A DNA stretch of 64,000 nt, taken from the NCBI RefSeq assembly GCF_033958435.1, contig NC_134158.1, forward strand, positions 5,537,837 through 5,601,836, in the 5' to 3' direction. A program made the translations under genes and the position numbers. Position 1 is the first letter of the stretch. Each line of letters starts with the position of its first letter. This DNA is from Carettochelys insculpta (taxonomy: Eukaryota; Chordata; Testudines; Carettochelyidae). Shown piece after piece: positions 11,365-24,200 of the stretch. The notes below the pieces were generated by a model. It had not been told where the DNA came from. It saw only the letters and a program-made list of their open reading frames with translations, and made no database searches.

Positions 11365-11463
11365 TCATCAGCTGCATCTGACGAAGGGGGTCTTTCCCCG
11401 GGAAAGCTTGTGCTCTCATAGTTCTGTTAGTCTACAGGGCACCACAGGAGTTCTCCTTGTTTT
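11365..11463 (+). mobile_element. Penelope-like 3' tail fragment
   Basis: GCATCTGACGAAGGGGGTCT, GGGAAAGCTTGTGCTC and TCTGTTAGTCTACAGGGCAC match the copy at 44066-44155 in order and spacing. The related - strand copy at 1480-1680 lies directly downstream of a GIY-YIG frame, which is why I assign this tail type to PLEs. Confidence 0.5.
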
Positions 11464-12099
11464 TCACGTGTGTGGTGAGTTACAAACCACTTCTGACCTG
11501 TTCTTAGGGTTGCATCAGGCAGGCAGGATTCACGTCGCATGTCAGCTCTGAATGGAGCCACGCTCGGTGAAGAGTTCGCACTCAGTATTGTGGGAAGGCC
11601 TGTGCTTACCCCCTAAGCTTTCCACCAGCTATTCGCAGTCCCATGCCAAGCTGGCATGCACACCTGAGACAGGGAGTTTACGTGCCCGGAGCCTTTGGGA
11701 GGGTGTGTGTGACTGTGATCTTTGGACACAGCAATCTGTTTAGGACAGTTTTCTGTATCTCGTTCACTTCCACTTTTGCAGCTACTGAATGTAGCAGGAG
11801 AAAGGCTCTGCCACTGCTGATGAAAATTCAGGAAGCTGACAGCTAAAACGGAGGAGCTGACTGGGGCCGAGCACTGTGGCCCTGTGATGTTACATACAGC
11901 ATGAACGATGCAGCTTCAGAAACAGAGCCAGACAATGAAAGCATCGCTTCTCTCCAGGGGACAGACATGGGCGCGTCGGGATGCTGATCACCCTCGCAGG
12001 GATTGGAGAACTGCTCTGCTACTTCAGCAGGTAGGTGCTCTCTGGGATCTGAAACACCAGGGAAATTGTGTTTTACCTATTTCCTTCCGAACCTCACTC
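11464..12099. other. Unassigned intergenic sequence
   Basis: No recognisable exon, RNA or repeat with clear ends. Confidence 0.35.
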
Positions 12100-12102
12100 A
12101 CT

Positions 12103-12813
12103 AGCTGCGTCTACACGTGCACGCTACTTCGAAGTAGCGGCACTAACTTCGAAATAGCGCCCGTCGCGGCTACACGCGTCGGGCGCTATTTCGAAGTTAA
12201 CTTCGACGTTAGGCGGCGAGACGTCGAAGTCGCTAACCTCATGAGGGGATCGGAATAGCGCCCTACTTCGACGTTCAACGTCGAAGTAGGGACCATGTAG
12301 ACGATCCGCGTCCCGCAACGTCGAAATTGTGGGGTCCTCCATGGCAGCCATCAGCTGGGGGGTTGAGAGACGCTGTCTCTCCAGCCTGTGCAGGGCTCTA
12401 TGGTCACCGTGTGCAGCAGCCCTTAGCCCAGGGCTTCTGGCTGCTGCTGCTGCAGCTGGGGATCCATGCTGCATGCACAGGGTCTGCAACTCGTTGTCGG
12501 CTCTGTGTATCTTGTGCTGTTTAGTGCAAGTGTGTCTGGGAGGGGCCCTTTAAGGGAGCAGCTGGCTGTTGAGTCTGCCCTGTGACCCTGTGTGCAGCTG
12601 TGCCTGGCACCCTTATTTCGATGTGTGCTACAGTGGCGTGTAGACGTTCCCTCGCTGCGCCTATTTCGATGTGGTGCTGCGCAACGTCGAAGTTGAACAT
12701 CGACGCTGCCAGCCCTGGAGGACGTGTAGACGTTATTCATCGAAATAGCCTATTTCGATGTCGCCACATCGAAATAGGCTACTTCGATGTAGGCTTCACG
12801 TGTAGACGTAGCC
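12103..12813 (-). mobile_element. Harbinger deletion derivative, copy 2 (inverted)
   Basis: It is flanked by ACT at 12100-12102 and 12814-12816 and bounded by AGCTGCGTCTACACGTG and CACGTGTAGACGTAGCC. Read on the - strand, its order matches both ends of the full-length element at 46709-51429, including the outermost left roughly 100 bp (TTCGATGTAG, TATTTCGATGAATAA) that copy 1 lacks. Internal coding sequence is deleted at nearly the same place as in copy 1. Many TTCGAAATAG and AACGTCGAAGT motifs, often as inverted pairs, fill the subterminal parts. Confidence 0.8.
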
Positions 12814-12816
12814 ACT

Positions 12817-14466
12817 GAGTCCCTGGTCCCGTTGCAGTGGGGGAGAGGGTATGGGGGCTGCCCCTCCTCTCCAGCTGCTGCTGGCTTCCAGAACACGCTG
12901 CCCTGGCCTGCAGGCTGTCTGGGTGCTGGCCTCAGCAGCCCCCTCCTCAGCCTGCAGACTCCCCACAGGGGGCAGGCCCTGGCTTTGGGGTAGGGGAGCG
13001 AGTTACCTGGCCCGTGTGGCAGGGAGATGGTGGCGCCCCAGCCCTGCTGGTCTGTCTGGGTGCTGCAGCTGCCCCCGGTGCCACTCTCAGCAGCGCCGAC
13101 CTCCTCTCTGCCCCCTCCCTTCCCAGGGGCTGGAAAACATCCTCTGCTCGGCACTAGCCACCCAGGAGCTCTCGAACAAATGCAGCGCTGGCAGACAGAG
13201 GTGCACTGCGGTACAGGCCCAGACGGCCAGCAGCTGTGCCCAGCTCTGCTCCGGCCCTTCCCTCAAGTAAGTTAAAACCTTTAAAGGAAAATGTGCGTGT
13301 TTATTTAAATTGTGGGGTCTAGATAGGGGAGTAGGATGTGAGAGAAGCAAGGTGTGAGTTTGGGGTGCCTCAGGGCCTGGTGTGGGGATAAAAGGGCACT
13401 CAAGACAGGGGGTGTGTGGCTGCAGTTAAGGGTCGATAGCAAAGGGACTGAGGGGAGGGAGCAGCTACGGCTACCCACAAGCAGACTCAAACCTGGGACC
13501 TCTGGAGCCCAGGGCAGGTGCTGCTACAGCTGGTGCTAAGGGCTGGCTGTCACTCAGCTTAGGCTGTAGAGGACACTTAACTTGTCTGTGTGGTGATCTG
13601 GATACCACTGCAGGGGAGAGTGAACCATGCCGAGGCGTGTGGCTTGCACAGGCTTGGGCACGTGATGGGGCTTAGGCAGAGGTGGGGGCAGAAGGCTCAG
13701 AACAGGGGGCTGGGAGGCAGGCAGGGGTACCCACAGTGGCCTCAGGAAGGAGTTGTGGGGATGCAGCTCCTGGCCCGCCCCCATCTGTCCCGACTGACGG
13801 GGGGTGGCTCAAGCCACAGCTTCCAACCCGCCCCCGGCTGTCACCAGAGAAAGCGGGGCAGGGGTCAGGTGAGCCAGGGCCTCCCACCCTCTGCCTGTCC
13901 TCAGAGAGGGATGTTTGGGGCCACAGCTCTAACTCCTCCTGGCCTGTAGCAGGGGCTGTGCTGGGCCGTGGCTCCAGACCCAGCTCTGGGGAGTGCCTGT
14001 GGTGGCTGGGGCTAGGACACAGCTTCAAGGGAAGAGTGGGGGGGGCACAGGAGCTGAAGCTGAGATACATGACTTCAGCCCCCCCACTCCAAAGCGCTGC
14101 GCTCCTGCACCCCCAGCCCTGCCCACAGCCTCCCACATTCCATCCCCTGCCCTGAGCCCCCTCACAGCCTCCTAGAGCCCCCCAGCCACTCCCCTGACTC
14201 CTGCACCCCCTTCTCTGGTCTCTGAGCCCCTCCCCCAATTCCTGCCCTGCCTCCTTCCTCCCCGGCTCCCTCCCCTGAGCCCTGCTGCTCAAGTGAAGCA
14301 CAAGGCCACTGTTCCAGGCACCATTCCAAACATGCACATTTTCCTTTTCGTTTCCTAGATTACTTCAGTTATGGGCCCAAGCAACCCTGGGTGCGCCGGC
14401 TGGTGTTTTCACATCGAGCTAGCTGTACTGCCCCAGCCAGTGACTCGGTATCGTAGCTAGATTTAC
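12817..14466. other. Unassigned GC-rich sequence
   Basis: The stretch is C- and G-rich with several open frames on both strands, none with a recognisable domain. Positions 13670-13990 look like an old dispersed repeat of no family I can name. Confidence 0.3.
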
Positions 14467-14677
14467 CATCTTGTGCAAAATCCAATCCCTCTGTTTTGTA
14501 GTGAGAATCCTGTGTGTTATCCTGTACAGCGCATTGTCTGTGAATGAAGCGTGGGTCTTCTGAGAGAGAACTGTTAATGAAATCTACATGCCTGCACCTC
14601 TTCTCAGACCCCGCTAGGTACTTTGTGATCCTTAACAGTTCCCGTAGCTTTAAGAGTAACTGCATCTGGTCCCAAAC
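14467..14677 (-). CDS. Possible orphan coding exon, product unknown
   Basis: On the - strand a polypyrimidine-AG acceptor (TGGTTTCTTCACGTGTAG) precedes 14677 and a GTAAAT donor follows 14467. Between them lie 211 bp open in one frame (70 codons, phase 0 to 1) starting VWDQMQLLLKLRELL, predicted helical, followed by a polar segment with DFINSSLSEDPRF. The frame stays open past the donor for 32 codons, so the donor is not forced. I do not recognise the family. Local sequence is neither repetitive nor unusually GC-rich, unlike its surroundings. No partner exon was found nearby, so it may be an exon of a gene extending beyond the window, a relic, or chance. Confidence 0.3.
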
Positions 14678-15210
14678 CTACACGTGAAGAAACCAAGTTA
14701 ACACGAGCTCTGTTTGCACTTCCCCTTACTGCACACAGCAGAATTTCCTGACTTGCAATGGCACGGGCCCCGCAGGCAGCACTGGCTGAAGACGGCCACT
14801 GTTTCATTAAAGCTCGGGCACACGGAAGAGCTCTTGCCTCTGGTGAAGATGAATGCCATCTTTGCTCATTGCCAGTGGGACTGAATCCTGCCTGTCCTCA
14901 GGGGAGGGGGTCTCTCTGGGGAAGCTGGGCAGGCAGCAGTGAAGAGGTAACATACGTTACATATCCAGATCTCTTGCGGGAGTTGGAGTTCCAGGAGCAA
15001 TGGAGCCCAGCGCTAGGTGCTCTCCAGCCGCTCTCACAACTTTGTGGCTTAACCGGGGAAAGAACCGTACCCGTGCGTCTCTCTGCCTCTGCCAAAACTA
15101 TGACTGCAAAAGACACACAGCACTGTGGACTTTCCACCCCTCTGAAGAGCCAGGCACGGCCCAGTGGTGCACTCCCATATTCTGCCCCAGGCCTGTTAGG
15201 GAGCATCGTG
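14678..15210. other. Sequence upstream of the butyrophilin gene
   Basis: No feature recognised. A promoter for the + strand butyrophilin gene would lie here, but I see no convincing TATA box or initiator. Confidence 0.3.
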
Positions 15211-15268
15211 ATGAACCTGCTCCTATTGTTGTTTCTGTATCATCCTCTCCGCACTTCCAGCACTGATG
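15211..15268 (+). CDS. Tentative signal-peptide exon of the butyrophilin gene
   Basis: ATG at 15211 opens MNLLLLLFLYHPL, a plausible hydrophobic signal core, ending in phase 1 before GTGATC. The donor is weak (no G at +5), but the phase joins exactly to the V exon to give a Val before NFKVIGP. An alternative first exon elsewhere in 14.7-16.5 kb is possible. Confidence 0.4.
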
Positions 15269-18200
15269 GTGATCGAGCTAGAGTGTCATGGTCTCTGGTG
15301 ATGTTCGACTCAGGGCCGTCCAGGCACTCTAAGCTAGAGCAGCCCCATGGCTGCTGTAATGTGTGCCAGGTGCTGGTTCACCTCCCTATAAGAGCCAGGG
15401 TTGGGGGCAGTGCAAGCGTGGCTTAGAAACATCTTTGCTCCCTTACCTTTGATTGATACACCTGAGAATTCAACCCACGCTGTCAGTCTTACTTGTGCAG
15501 TGACTGGCACCACATTCACCACCTACATATTTTACAGCATTGGATGCTGGTTCGCTCTGCCATCCGCCCACTGCCTGGACCAGGCCACTAAGAATATGGA
15601 CGGTTTCTTGGACTCCCTTGTCTCAGTGAAGTCACTGCTGCCAAGATACATCATATTCCTCCTTGGTCTGCACCTTCATCAGCTGGAGTCAGGTGGGGAT
15701 TCCTGGGACTTTGGGATCCAAGCAAAATCCTCTTTGACAGGGAAGCTATGGCCCCATGTGTATTTTGCTGGCCATTATGGACCGATCAAACCCTGTCCCC
15801 ATCCCCTGTCACCTGTTCTTTCACTGAATTCAGAGAAGGGCCTTGTTTAAATGCAAAACTCGAATGCATTTCAATGGGCTGTGTGTGTAACACCGACTGA
15901 CCCGGGTTGCTGGCACTGTGGGTAGAGCCTGCGAGCATAGGGTCGAAAGCCCTGCACTCTACCATGTGAGCTAAAGGCCAGCTGGCTCTCAGCCGAGGCT
16001 GTAGAGCAGAGACTTCATTAACCCCAGCTGAGGTCTCAGTACCTCTGGGTACTCCATGTGCACTCTCAGGTCCCCGCCCTGCCCCCAGCACTCAGTTCCA
16101 GGGGAGCAGCCTGCATGAATAGAGTCTGTTCTTCTCTGCACACGAAGGCTGTGCTCCTCCGAGTCTCTTGGGCTCCCCCTGTGCTGCTCAGGAGATCTGT
16201 GGGATTGTCCCCGCCTTCCATGCTGGAGAAAGTGAAGTGCGCTGCAGTCACAAGGCCACATGGGGAGGCGGCGGTAGAGCTGGAATTCCGTCGTACCTGC
16301 TTCATCGGGGTCTCATGGTAGCACTTAGGAGATGCACCACCCCTCTGGGAACATGGAACTGGCGCCTCCCCACCCTTGCTACATGGGGTGCCCCCTGCCT
16401 GCCCCCTGCCACTGTGGGTGGTCCTCTGTGCACCCTCTCTCCGTGTAGCCATCTCCCCAGCCACAGAGGGGCCTCATCTGTCCTATTGGTAACACTGTGC
16501 GTTCTTAGCTCCTTTCATGGCTAATTTCTTCTGTGTCCTGGTTCCTTTAACAGTGAATTTCAAGGTTATTGGACCCAGTCACCCCATCACAGCATTTGTG
16601 GGTGAAAACGCCCTGTTGCCCTGTCACCTCTCCCCCAGCGTGAGTGCGGTAGAGATGGAGATACGCTGGTTGCGACTCCCAGTTGCTGAAATTGTACATC
16701 TCTATTGTGATGGGAGAGATCAGCCTGAAAAGCAGAGTGGAGGCTATCGGGGCAGGACGGAGCTGCTGCGAGATGGCATCAGTCAGGGGAGTGTCTCCTT
16801 GAGGATACTTAACATCAAGCCAGCTGACGAAGGGCAGTACAGCTGTTTCTTCCAGTCGAGCACCTTTCATGAAGATGCTACGTTGGAGCTGAAGGTGGCA
16901 GGTCAGTCGCACATGCTGGAGTTGTGACTGCTGAATAGAGCTGCTCAGAAATGTGTTCTCACAAAAATTTTGCCTCAGAAAACTAAAGATGGTTGTTGAA
17001 GGGGAAAGCGAAAGGAGCATGAAAACAGGCACGGATGAAACCAGGGATCTAATTAAGCGGGTTGTTGTGAGCGAGGTTTTCCATTCGTGCCAGCTCAGTG
17101 CACTTCTGCTGGTCGGATCAAGGCCCCCAAACTGCTGAAAACAAAACCATTTTCAGCCCCAAACTGATTTTTTTTCCAAATCGTGACCAGACTCTGTGGG
17201 GTGTGTCCTTTCCGTGGGGCGACGAGGAGCCTGTCTGTTGTCTTCAAGGAGAGCAGACACCGTTCATGAACATTTTTGTCTCAGAAAATAACTTTACGGT
17301 CTTGTCCCCAGGCCTGCTTAACAATCAGCAAAGCCACCCTGCCTTAGGACGCCAGCACTGTTCGGGGAAGGAGCGGGTACTGGCAGAGCCCTCCCATCCA
17401 CAGGGGGCTTGGGGCAGCTGTCCCAGTCGCCGTGCTTTAGGGGTACCCCACGGCAGCTGCCTTAGCCATCCTACAGATGAGCTGGTGTGCTCCTGCCCCT
17501 CTCTCCATGGCAGCAGGAAGCACAGAGCTCAGGGCCCTGCAGAGAAGCCAGGCGCAGCGTGGGCTGGGAGGCCATTGCAGCAGGTCAGGGAGGAGTTGAG
17601 CTGGCTCCTGGGATGCTCCAGCTCCTACCACCATGGTAGGTGCAGGCAGGGGGAGGTTGAGTGCTGCTGCCTGGCCCCAGGTAACTGCATCATGTGGGGC
17701 AAGGCGAAGAGGGTAGAGCAGGGGTGGGGCTTAAGGAAGGGGTGGAGCAGAGGGGAGGTGGGGCAGGCGCAGCAGGGATGGGGGCTGCTCCAGGCCTCAC
17801 GCTCCCCTAGCGTTGGTCCTGGGTACCAGTGACGTCCAATGTTCCCTTAACCTTGTCCATCCATGCGCTGCACAATAAAAGTGATGTGTACCAAGAGATC
17901 TGGGACTGAGCATCACCACCACCACCCGCAACAAAACCCGGTGTGGTATAAAATTCTATTTTAGTCAGGCCTCATGTGATAGTATTGAGGGATGGTCTGG
18001 ATGGTGCTTGGTCCTGCCAAGAGGGCAGGGGCCTGAACTCGATGGCCTCCTGAGATCCCTGCCAGCTCCGTGAGATGTGTGTCTAATCTGGGCTAATGTG
18101 GTAATCCAGGGCAATTCTGTAATCGTTCTCCTGTAGCTGATGCTGAAATCCGCTTGTACAAGTGTGGCGACTGTTTGATGTTCTGTCTAAATGCTGCTAC

Positions 18201-21200
18201 TGTCTCTGTGCCTGTGAAAGTCCCCTCTTGTCTGAGTGAGGAATGTGTGTGAGAAGTGCAAGGACCACCACTGGATGTTCTAGGGAGGCACCAGGACGGA
18301 CACCAGGGTGGGTGCATATCCTCCCTTGTTAACTTGTCAGAAGGGTGCCTGTCGATGACTCTAGAGGAGGAAGCAGGCAGATGAGGATGAGATAGTAGTG
18401 AACAAAACCGGCATGATGAGGTGACAGATGAGAGAGAATAAGAACAACTCAAGGAAACATTAAGAAACTTGAGAAAAGCAGCAGCGCTCCCAAATGGATG
18501 CAAAATCCACTGATCCCAATGCTAGAAAACTGCTCCAAGCAGAAAGCTGCTCTGCCACAGACTTTGGGGTCATCTACCACCTCCACTGGACACAAACACT
18601 GTGCTGAAGGAACCTGGTCCTCAGCCAGCCTCGGATTTCATTAGCTTGGCCAGCTAATTGAAAGCGAGCAACACACTGGTAACAATAACATTAACTGGCC
18701 GGACAATGTGTGTGTGAGAGAGAGAGAGAGAGAAAGAGAGAGGGAGAGAGCGAGAGCACATGCTACCTGCTTTCCTACTGTATTCTCAATAAACACGGCT
18801 CTTGCCTTTTCCCCTGCGAAAAATCCTTTGTGCATCTTATAAGCATAACACCAGCTGTGGGTGCTTTGCTAATGAGCTGGGTGGCATTTGAATATTTTCT
18901 GAGTACCTGGCCAAGTGCAAAGCTTAGTGGGAACACTGGTGACATCTCTAGTGAGCCGCATCAGGATGCCCAGCGTGTCTTCCATTCCGGGGTCCAGGAG
19001 CTCTGCTGGGTTTCTATTTACATGCTTTTTGCATCTGTTTTTGGAGGGTTGCCAGTGTCATTCTGCCTGTGGTGGAAAAGAGCTACCAACGGGTGGGGCT
19101 TGGAGCCATTTCATAGAGAGACACAGATCTATTCTGCTCTCCTCCAGGACTGGGCTCTGCCCTTCATCTCTCTATTGATGGTTACCAGGATGGAGGGATC
19201 CGCATATCATGTAATGTGTTTGGCTTGTACCCGGAGCCCGAGGTGCAATGGAGAGACAACCATGGGCAGCTTATTGCGCCATCTTCTGTACGAACATCCC
19301 AAGAGGCCAATGGCCTGTTTGAAGCCCAAGCGTCAATTATTATAACAGAAATGTGCAGCCGGAATTTGTCCTGCTCTGTCTGGAACCCACTCCTCAACCA
19401 AGGGAGAAAATCAACCATTTACACAGCAGGTCAGTGCCCTCACTGCCAGCCCTGGCGTGCAACTTGCTTGGCTGGTATCACAGGTGGGGGAAGTCGATGC
19501 CTTACCAAACTCCCTCACCTGGCCCAGCCTGTGCCCTGCCAGAGATCCCCAGGTTCCCTTCTCCAGCCTGCTCATGCAGTGGCAGAGGCTGGAGCATGTA
19601 GACTGGGGGGCTGCACCATACTGCCTGTCCTCCCAGAACGGAGACTGGTGGCTTGGCTGCAGAAGGGAGGCTGCAGCCATGCAACCTGCCAGCTCCCCAA
19701 AGCTCCTCATTCTTGGGCTGAGGGCAACCACTGGACCTATTGTGTCGGGGGGAGGGGGCAGGCTGGGCCGAGGCCATCGGGCACAGTGGGTGCTGGGGGC
19801 AGGGCAAGAAGAGACAAAGGGTGGCTTGCAAAGAAGTTACTATAAGCAGCTAGGGAGACTATTAAAGTCTTTTTTGAACCTGTGATCTCTCTCCTGAGGG
19901 TAACCCAGGATGCAAGTTCAGACCTGGAATTTCTTCTCAAATTGGACACTTTGCAACGTGGTCTTAATAGAAATAGCAAATACCTTACGCATCACAAATA
20001 CTTCTCCATCTTTGATATTCATAGCGATCCCAGGCAAGTTCCTTAGCAGTGTGGTTAGGTAAATCTAAGGCTTTTCTTGTCTCTTTGCCTAGGTTGTGAA
20101 CTCTGTGGGTCAGGGACTGTCTTGCTCTGCATTTATACTGTGCCTCACACGGGGTGGTTTTGGGCCATGACGGGCTCCTCAGCACTAGGCTAACAAATAA
20201 ACAAAAATAACTAGATGACTATGAAATCAAGCCAGTATATAAAGATTCTTTTGACCAATCACACAGCATCATCATTGTTCAATGTCCTATATATATCCTA
20301 CCAGCATATCCCAGTTAACGAGGCTTTCTCTTCCAGATCCGTTCTTCCCAAAGGTGTCTCCCTGGGTGGTGGCTTTCTGTGTGATCCTGACTGCTTGGAG
20401 TTCGCTCACTCTCTTGGCTGGCTTCTACTTCTGGAAACACAGCAGGAAAAGTAAGGTAACAGGGACGTGCTAAATTTCACTCAGACAGAAACTGTTATGA
20501 AATACTAGACATGGGGGTGGTGTTCAGTGCTGCGCAGAGCAATCTGGGCAGTGAGCACAAAAAAGAGATCCCCATCTCATGGAGCTGGAAGGAACCTCAA
20601 GCGGTCATTGGGTCCCAGCCCCTGCCCTCGCAGCAGGACCGAGTACCGTCGTTGACAGGTTTTTTGTAAAATCTATTTGCCCCAGATCTCACAACCCCGG
20701 GTTTAACAGGCCAATGGTCAAACCACTGAGCTACCCCTCCCCCCGGCAAGGGGTAGAGGTTCAATGGGAAGACTGAGATGACCTGAATACATAGTGGAAA
20801 TTACCAAGTGGATTTATTATCACCTTTGTCCCAATCACCTCTAAAGAATCCAAACCCAACTTTTTGTGAACTCTTCAGTTACAAAGTCCAGGCTAAGGGA
20901 ACTGGCCATGCGCCTGAACAGGTTCTACACGCCTGCTGGTTCATAATGCCTGGAAGGGACCGCCTAGGACATTGAGTCCCCTCCCCTACCATAGGATCTT
21001 TGTACTAAATTTGCCAGGCTCCATGGTAGACACCTTAGGCTACGACGGTGTGATTTTTAAGCTGTTGCTTGGTTAACAGGGCCGTAGGAGCCACTGACTC
21101 ACTGTATTTGGTTCAGGACATTTTAGGGTATTTCTTCAACTATTATTTCCAAATCTTGTCAGTGCAGGAAATTGCCGTGCGTGATTCAGCATTTCCTCAG

Positions 21201-24200
21201 AGAGAGCCCACATTAACTACTTCTCATCTCCTAACACCTCTGCCCGCCCAGCTCCAGGCCTGTGCTTTACCCTTGTTCATCACCTCCCTGTGCCAGGGAC
21301 CCATTCCTCACAGACCCGTCCTGCAGCTGCATCGTGTCATCCTGTCGTTGCAGAGTCAGTCACAGGAGCAGAGTCTAAAAATCCACAGTTTCCCCTCTTC
21401 CTTTCTCCATGTATTAGAAGCAGCCCCCAGCCTGCCACATTCACTAAGACACCCTGGGGCTTACCTCTTCTCTATGGGGAGGAGAAGGGAATAGCCCATT
21501 GGCCTTGAAAATGAAACAAGCAACCACTCAAGTGACCAATAAAATTGGTTGCGCAAAGGAGCTTGTCTGCTAGCCAAGAGGGACCAGAACTGCTCTCAGC
21601 TCTCTGAGTTAGTTTGGGATGGTTTCTTACTATTGGCATTTGTCTAACATGGGTGGCCTCTTGTGGCGTAATATGGTGTGAAAGTGTCCTGAGCTTGTGA
21701 TACTTATGACAAACCTTGGGCTGTTAGACTGGATGATGACACATGTATTTAGGCAGTGACTAAGTACACTTTGGCATTATAAACTCTCCTCCGTTGCCGA
21801 CATTTCAGATGTTTGTTTAAAAACTCACCCGTTTATTAAACATAATGGGTGTGTCTACACACGCCCGCTATTTGGAAAAGGCAGGGCCTCTTTCCAAAGA
21901 GCAGAGAGAGCGTCGACACATGCCGCATGTTTTCGATGGGGAGTCGGAGGAGCATGGCCCAGATGTCGAAAGCTGGACCCATATCCCACAGTGGGAAGAG
22001 CGTCCCCGTCGACAACCTATGTCGAAAGAAGGCGTGTGTAGACGCTCCACGGCCCACTCCTTCAGACGAGGAGTCCTCCACGGTGGCGCCCAGCCGGAGC
22101 GCGGAGACGCCCTGCTGTGCAGAGTGGAGCTCTGTGACCCACGCATCTGGCCGCTCTTAAAGCCGCACGGACCTGGAAAGCCCATGGCAGGAAGCTGAGA
22201 GCAGGCGAGCGCACGAGCTGCCAACGTCACACCTGCTCTTCTGCCTCCCGACGACAGCAGAGGCCACATAGCCAGCGCCCGGCAGCCTCCCGAGCCCCAG
22301 GGCCCCCCTCAGAGCCCTCACAGGCTTCCCAGGAGCCCGTCCCAGCGAGGAAGAAAAGGGCCCCCTCCTGGACAGACCCTGAACTCTGAGACCGTCTAGG
22401 TCTGTGGAAGGAAGTGGAGATCCTCCGGGAGATGGGGGAGGGGGTCAAGCAGAGCAATGCCACAGCCTTCGCCCACCTGGCCCAGGGAGTGACGAGCCAG
22501 AGCCACCTGGAGCGGGCTCTGGAGCAAGTCCGGAGCAAAGTTGAGAAGCTCTGGCTGGGCTACACCTGGGTCTGGGATGAGGCCTGGTGCTCAGGGGCAG
22601 GCCCCACCACCTGCCCCTACTACCGGGAGCTCCGCTCCATCTTGGGACTCAGTGACAGCTCCCCGCCCCCAGTGGTCCTGGATACCTCTGCAGACCAGCC
22701 CGATCCGGAAGGGCTGAAAGAGCCAGGACCAGCCAGCCCGAGCCAGGGGGCAGACACCACCCAGGACTGGTCCAGCGAGGATGGTGACCTCATCGTCAAC
22801 GTCCCCTCGTGGTCATCCAGCTGGGCCACAGGGAGCCAGGCGTCATCAGAGATCATCACGGGACCCTCCGGTCAGTGCACGGTGGGGCTGACAGCCCAGC
22901 TGGCCGGGTGGGGGCTGCCAGTGGACCATGCATGGGCCTGGAGGCCCAGGGCCAGACACCCTGGCTGGCCACGGCCAATGACGTGCCTCAGGTGCCTGCC
23001 TGTGCCACCCAGCACCTAGACCCGTGGACAGCTCCGGGCCCCCAGTTGCCCAGGGGAACATATGTGGGCTGGCCCACACCCGGGGACGGATCCCCCCGGG
23101 TGGGACCCCTGTGTGCACCTGATGCCGCATGGATGTCCTGCCACCATGGCCGGGCCCCAGCAGGAACAGAGTCCTGGGGGGAATGGGGCTGCCAGGGCCC
23201 TGGGGGGACAGAATCCTGGGAGTATGGGGGGCGGGGCCCTGCGGGGGACAGGGAGGACAGAGTTTGAGAGGGACAGGGGAATGGAGTCTCGCTCAGGGGC
23301 TGACATGCTGTCCACCTCCCCTTCCAGGTGCAGCAAGCGAGGGCCTGCACAACCCACTGGCCTTGGGGGTCCCTGAGAAGCCCCCAGAGGCATCAGACAG
23401 GGGCCAGGTACCTCCAGTGGCACCAACGCTCCAGGCACACAGCCAGAGGCCACAGCGGCACATGGGGGTGACCCCGCCAGCCCCTGCCAGGCTGAGCTGA
23501 TGGAGCGGCGCCTCTGCCCGGAGGAGGCCGACCTGGCGTGGCGGAGGGAGGCATGGGACTGGCTCACGTCCAGCCTGGAGGGCATCCATGGGACCCTGCA
23601 GGAGCATGTGGTCAATGTAGCCCAGCTCCTGGCCCTCTGCACAGCTCCCCCATCTAGCCACCCCTCCAAACACCCCACAGAAGCCCCCCAAGGAGTCCCC
23701 CCCTGCAGAGGCCCCTGCCCAACCCACACTGATGCCCCAGCTGCCGTCCCCCAATGCCCCTACTTTCCAGTGCTCCCCACCCACTCCCAGCCCCACCGTG
23801 GAGCTCGATTGGGGCCCGCGGGGGGAAGGGGATCCTGGGGCCAACGGGGCTCTTGGCCCACAACCCCTGTCCCCAAGTGACCCTCCCAATTCAGGCCCCT
23901 CTCCGCCCCCTGCCAGTTCAGAGCCCTCCCCTCCCCCCACGTACATGGCTGCCCCCCACCCCCATTGTAAATAGTTAAACATTCCCATAGGCACTGGGTT
24001 GTGGTTTATATTGATAAAGATTTATCGCGCACCAACGCCCGTGGGGACGGGAGGCACAGGTGCGGTGGTGGTGATGGTGCATGTGGTGGGGGTTGGATGC
24101 ATGGGGGGACGGTGAGGGGTGGGCATTGGGGCGGGGTCAGGGGCAAGGCTCACTTGGAGGGCCTCCCGGATCCAGATCCCGTCACGGTTCATCTGGTGAC

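Larger units (their letters stand above)
17837..18938 (+). mobile_element. hAT DNA transposon, non-autonomous
   Basis: It starts CAATGTTCCC and ends GGGAACACTG, an inverted repeat with one mismatch. It is flanked by GTGACGTC (17829-17836) and GTGACATC (18939-18946), an 8-bp target duplication with one change, diagnostic of hAT. It lies in the butyrophilin intron between the V and C exons. It contains a CR1 3' fragment (17985-18080) and a GA/GT microsatellite. No transposase frame is left. Confidence 0.75.

Noticed and set aside
10819..11421. Three parallel + strand frames of about 160-200 codons
   Set aside because: All arise from the 21-23-bp tandem repeat. Several simultaneously open frames are a sign of repeat composition, not coding.
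15893..16000. Functional tRNA gene
   Set aside because: A-box-like words are present, but no cloverleaf with anticodon arm can be folded. A SINE origin is more likely.
17098..17832. 244-codon + strand frame in the butyrophilin intron
   Set aside because: No domain, and it spans what looks like repeat-rich intron with no matching splice sites.
20437..20460. Alternative donor GTAACA at the butyrophilin TM exon
   Set aside because: It would end the exon in phase 0. The GTAAGG donor just before keeps phase 1, as required by the next exons.
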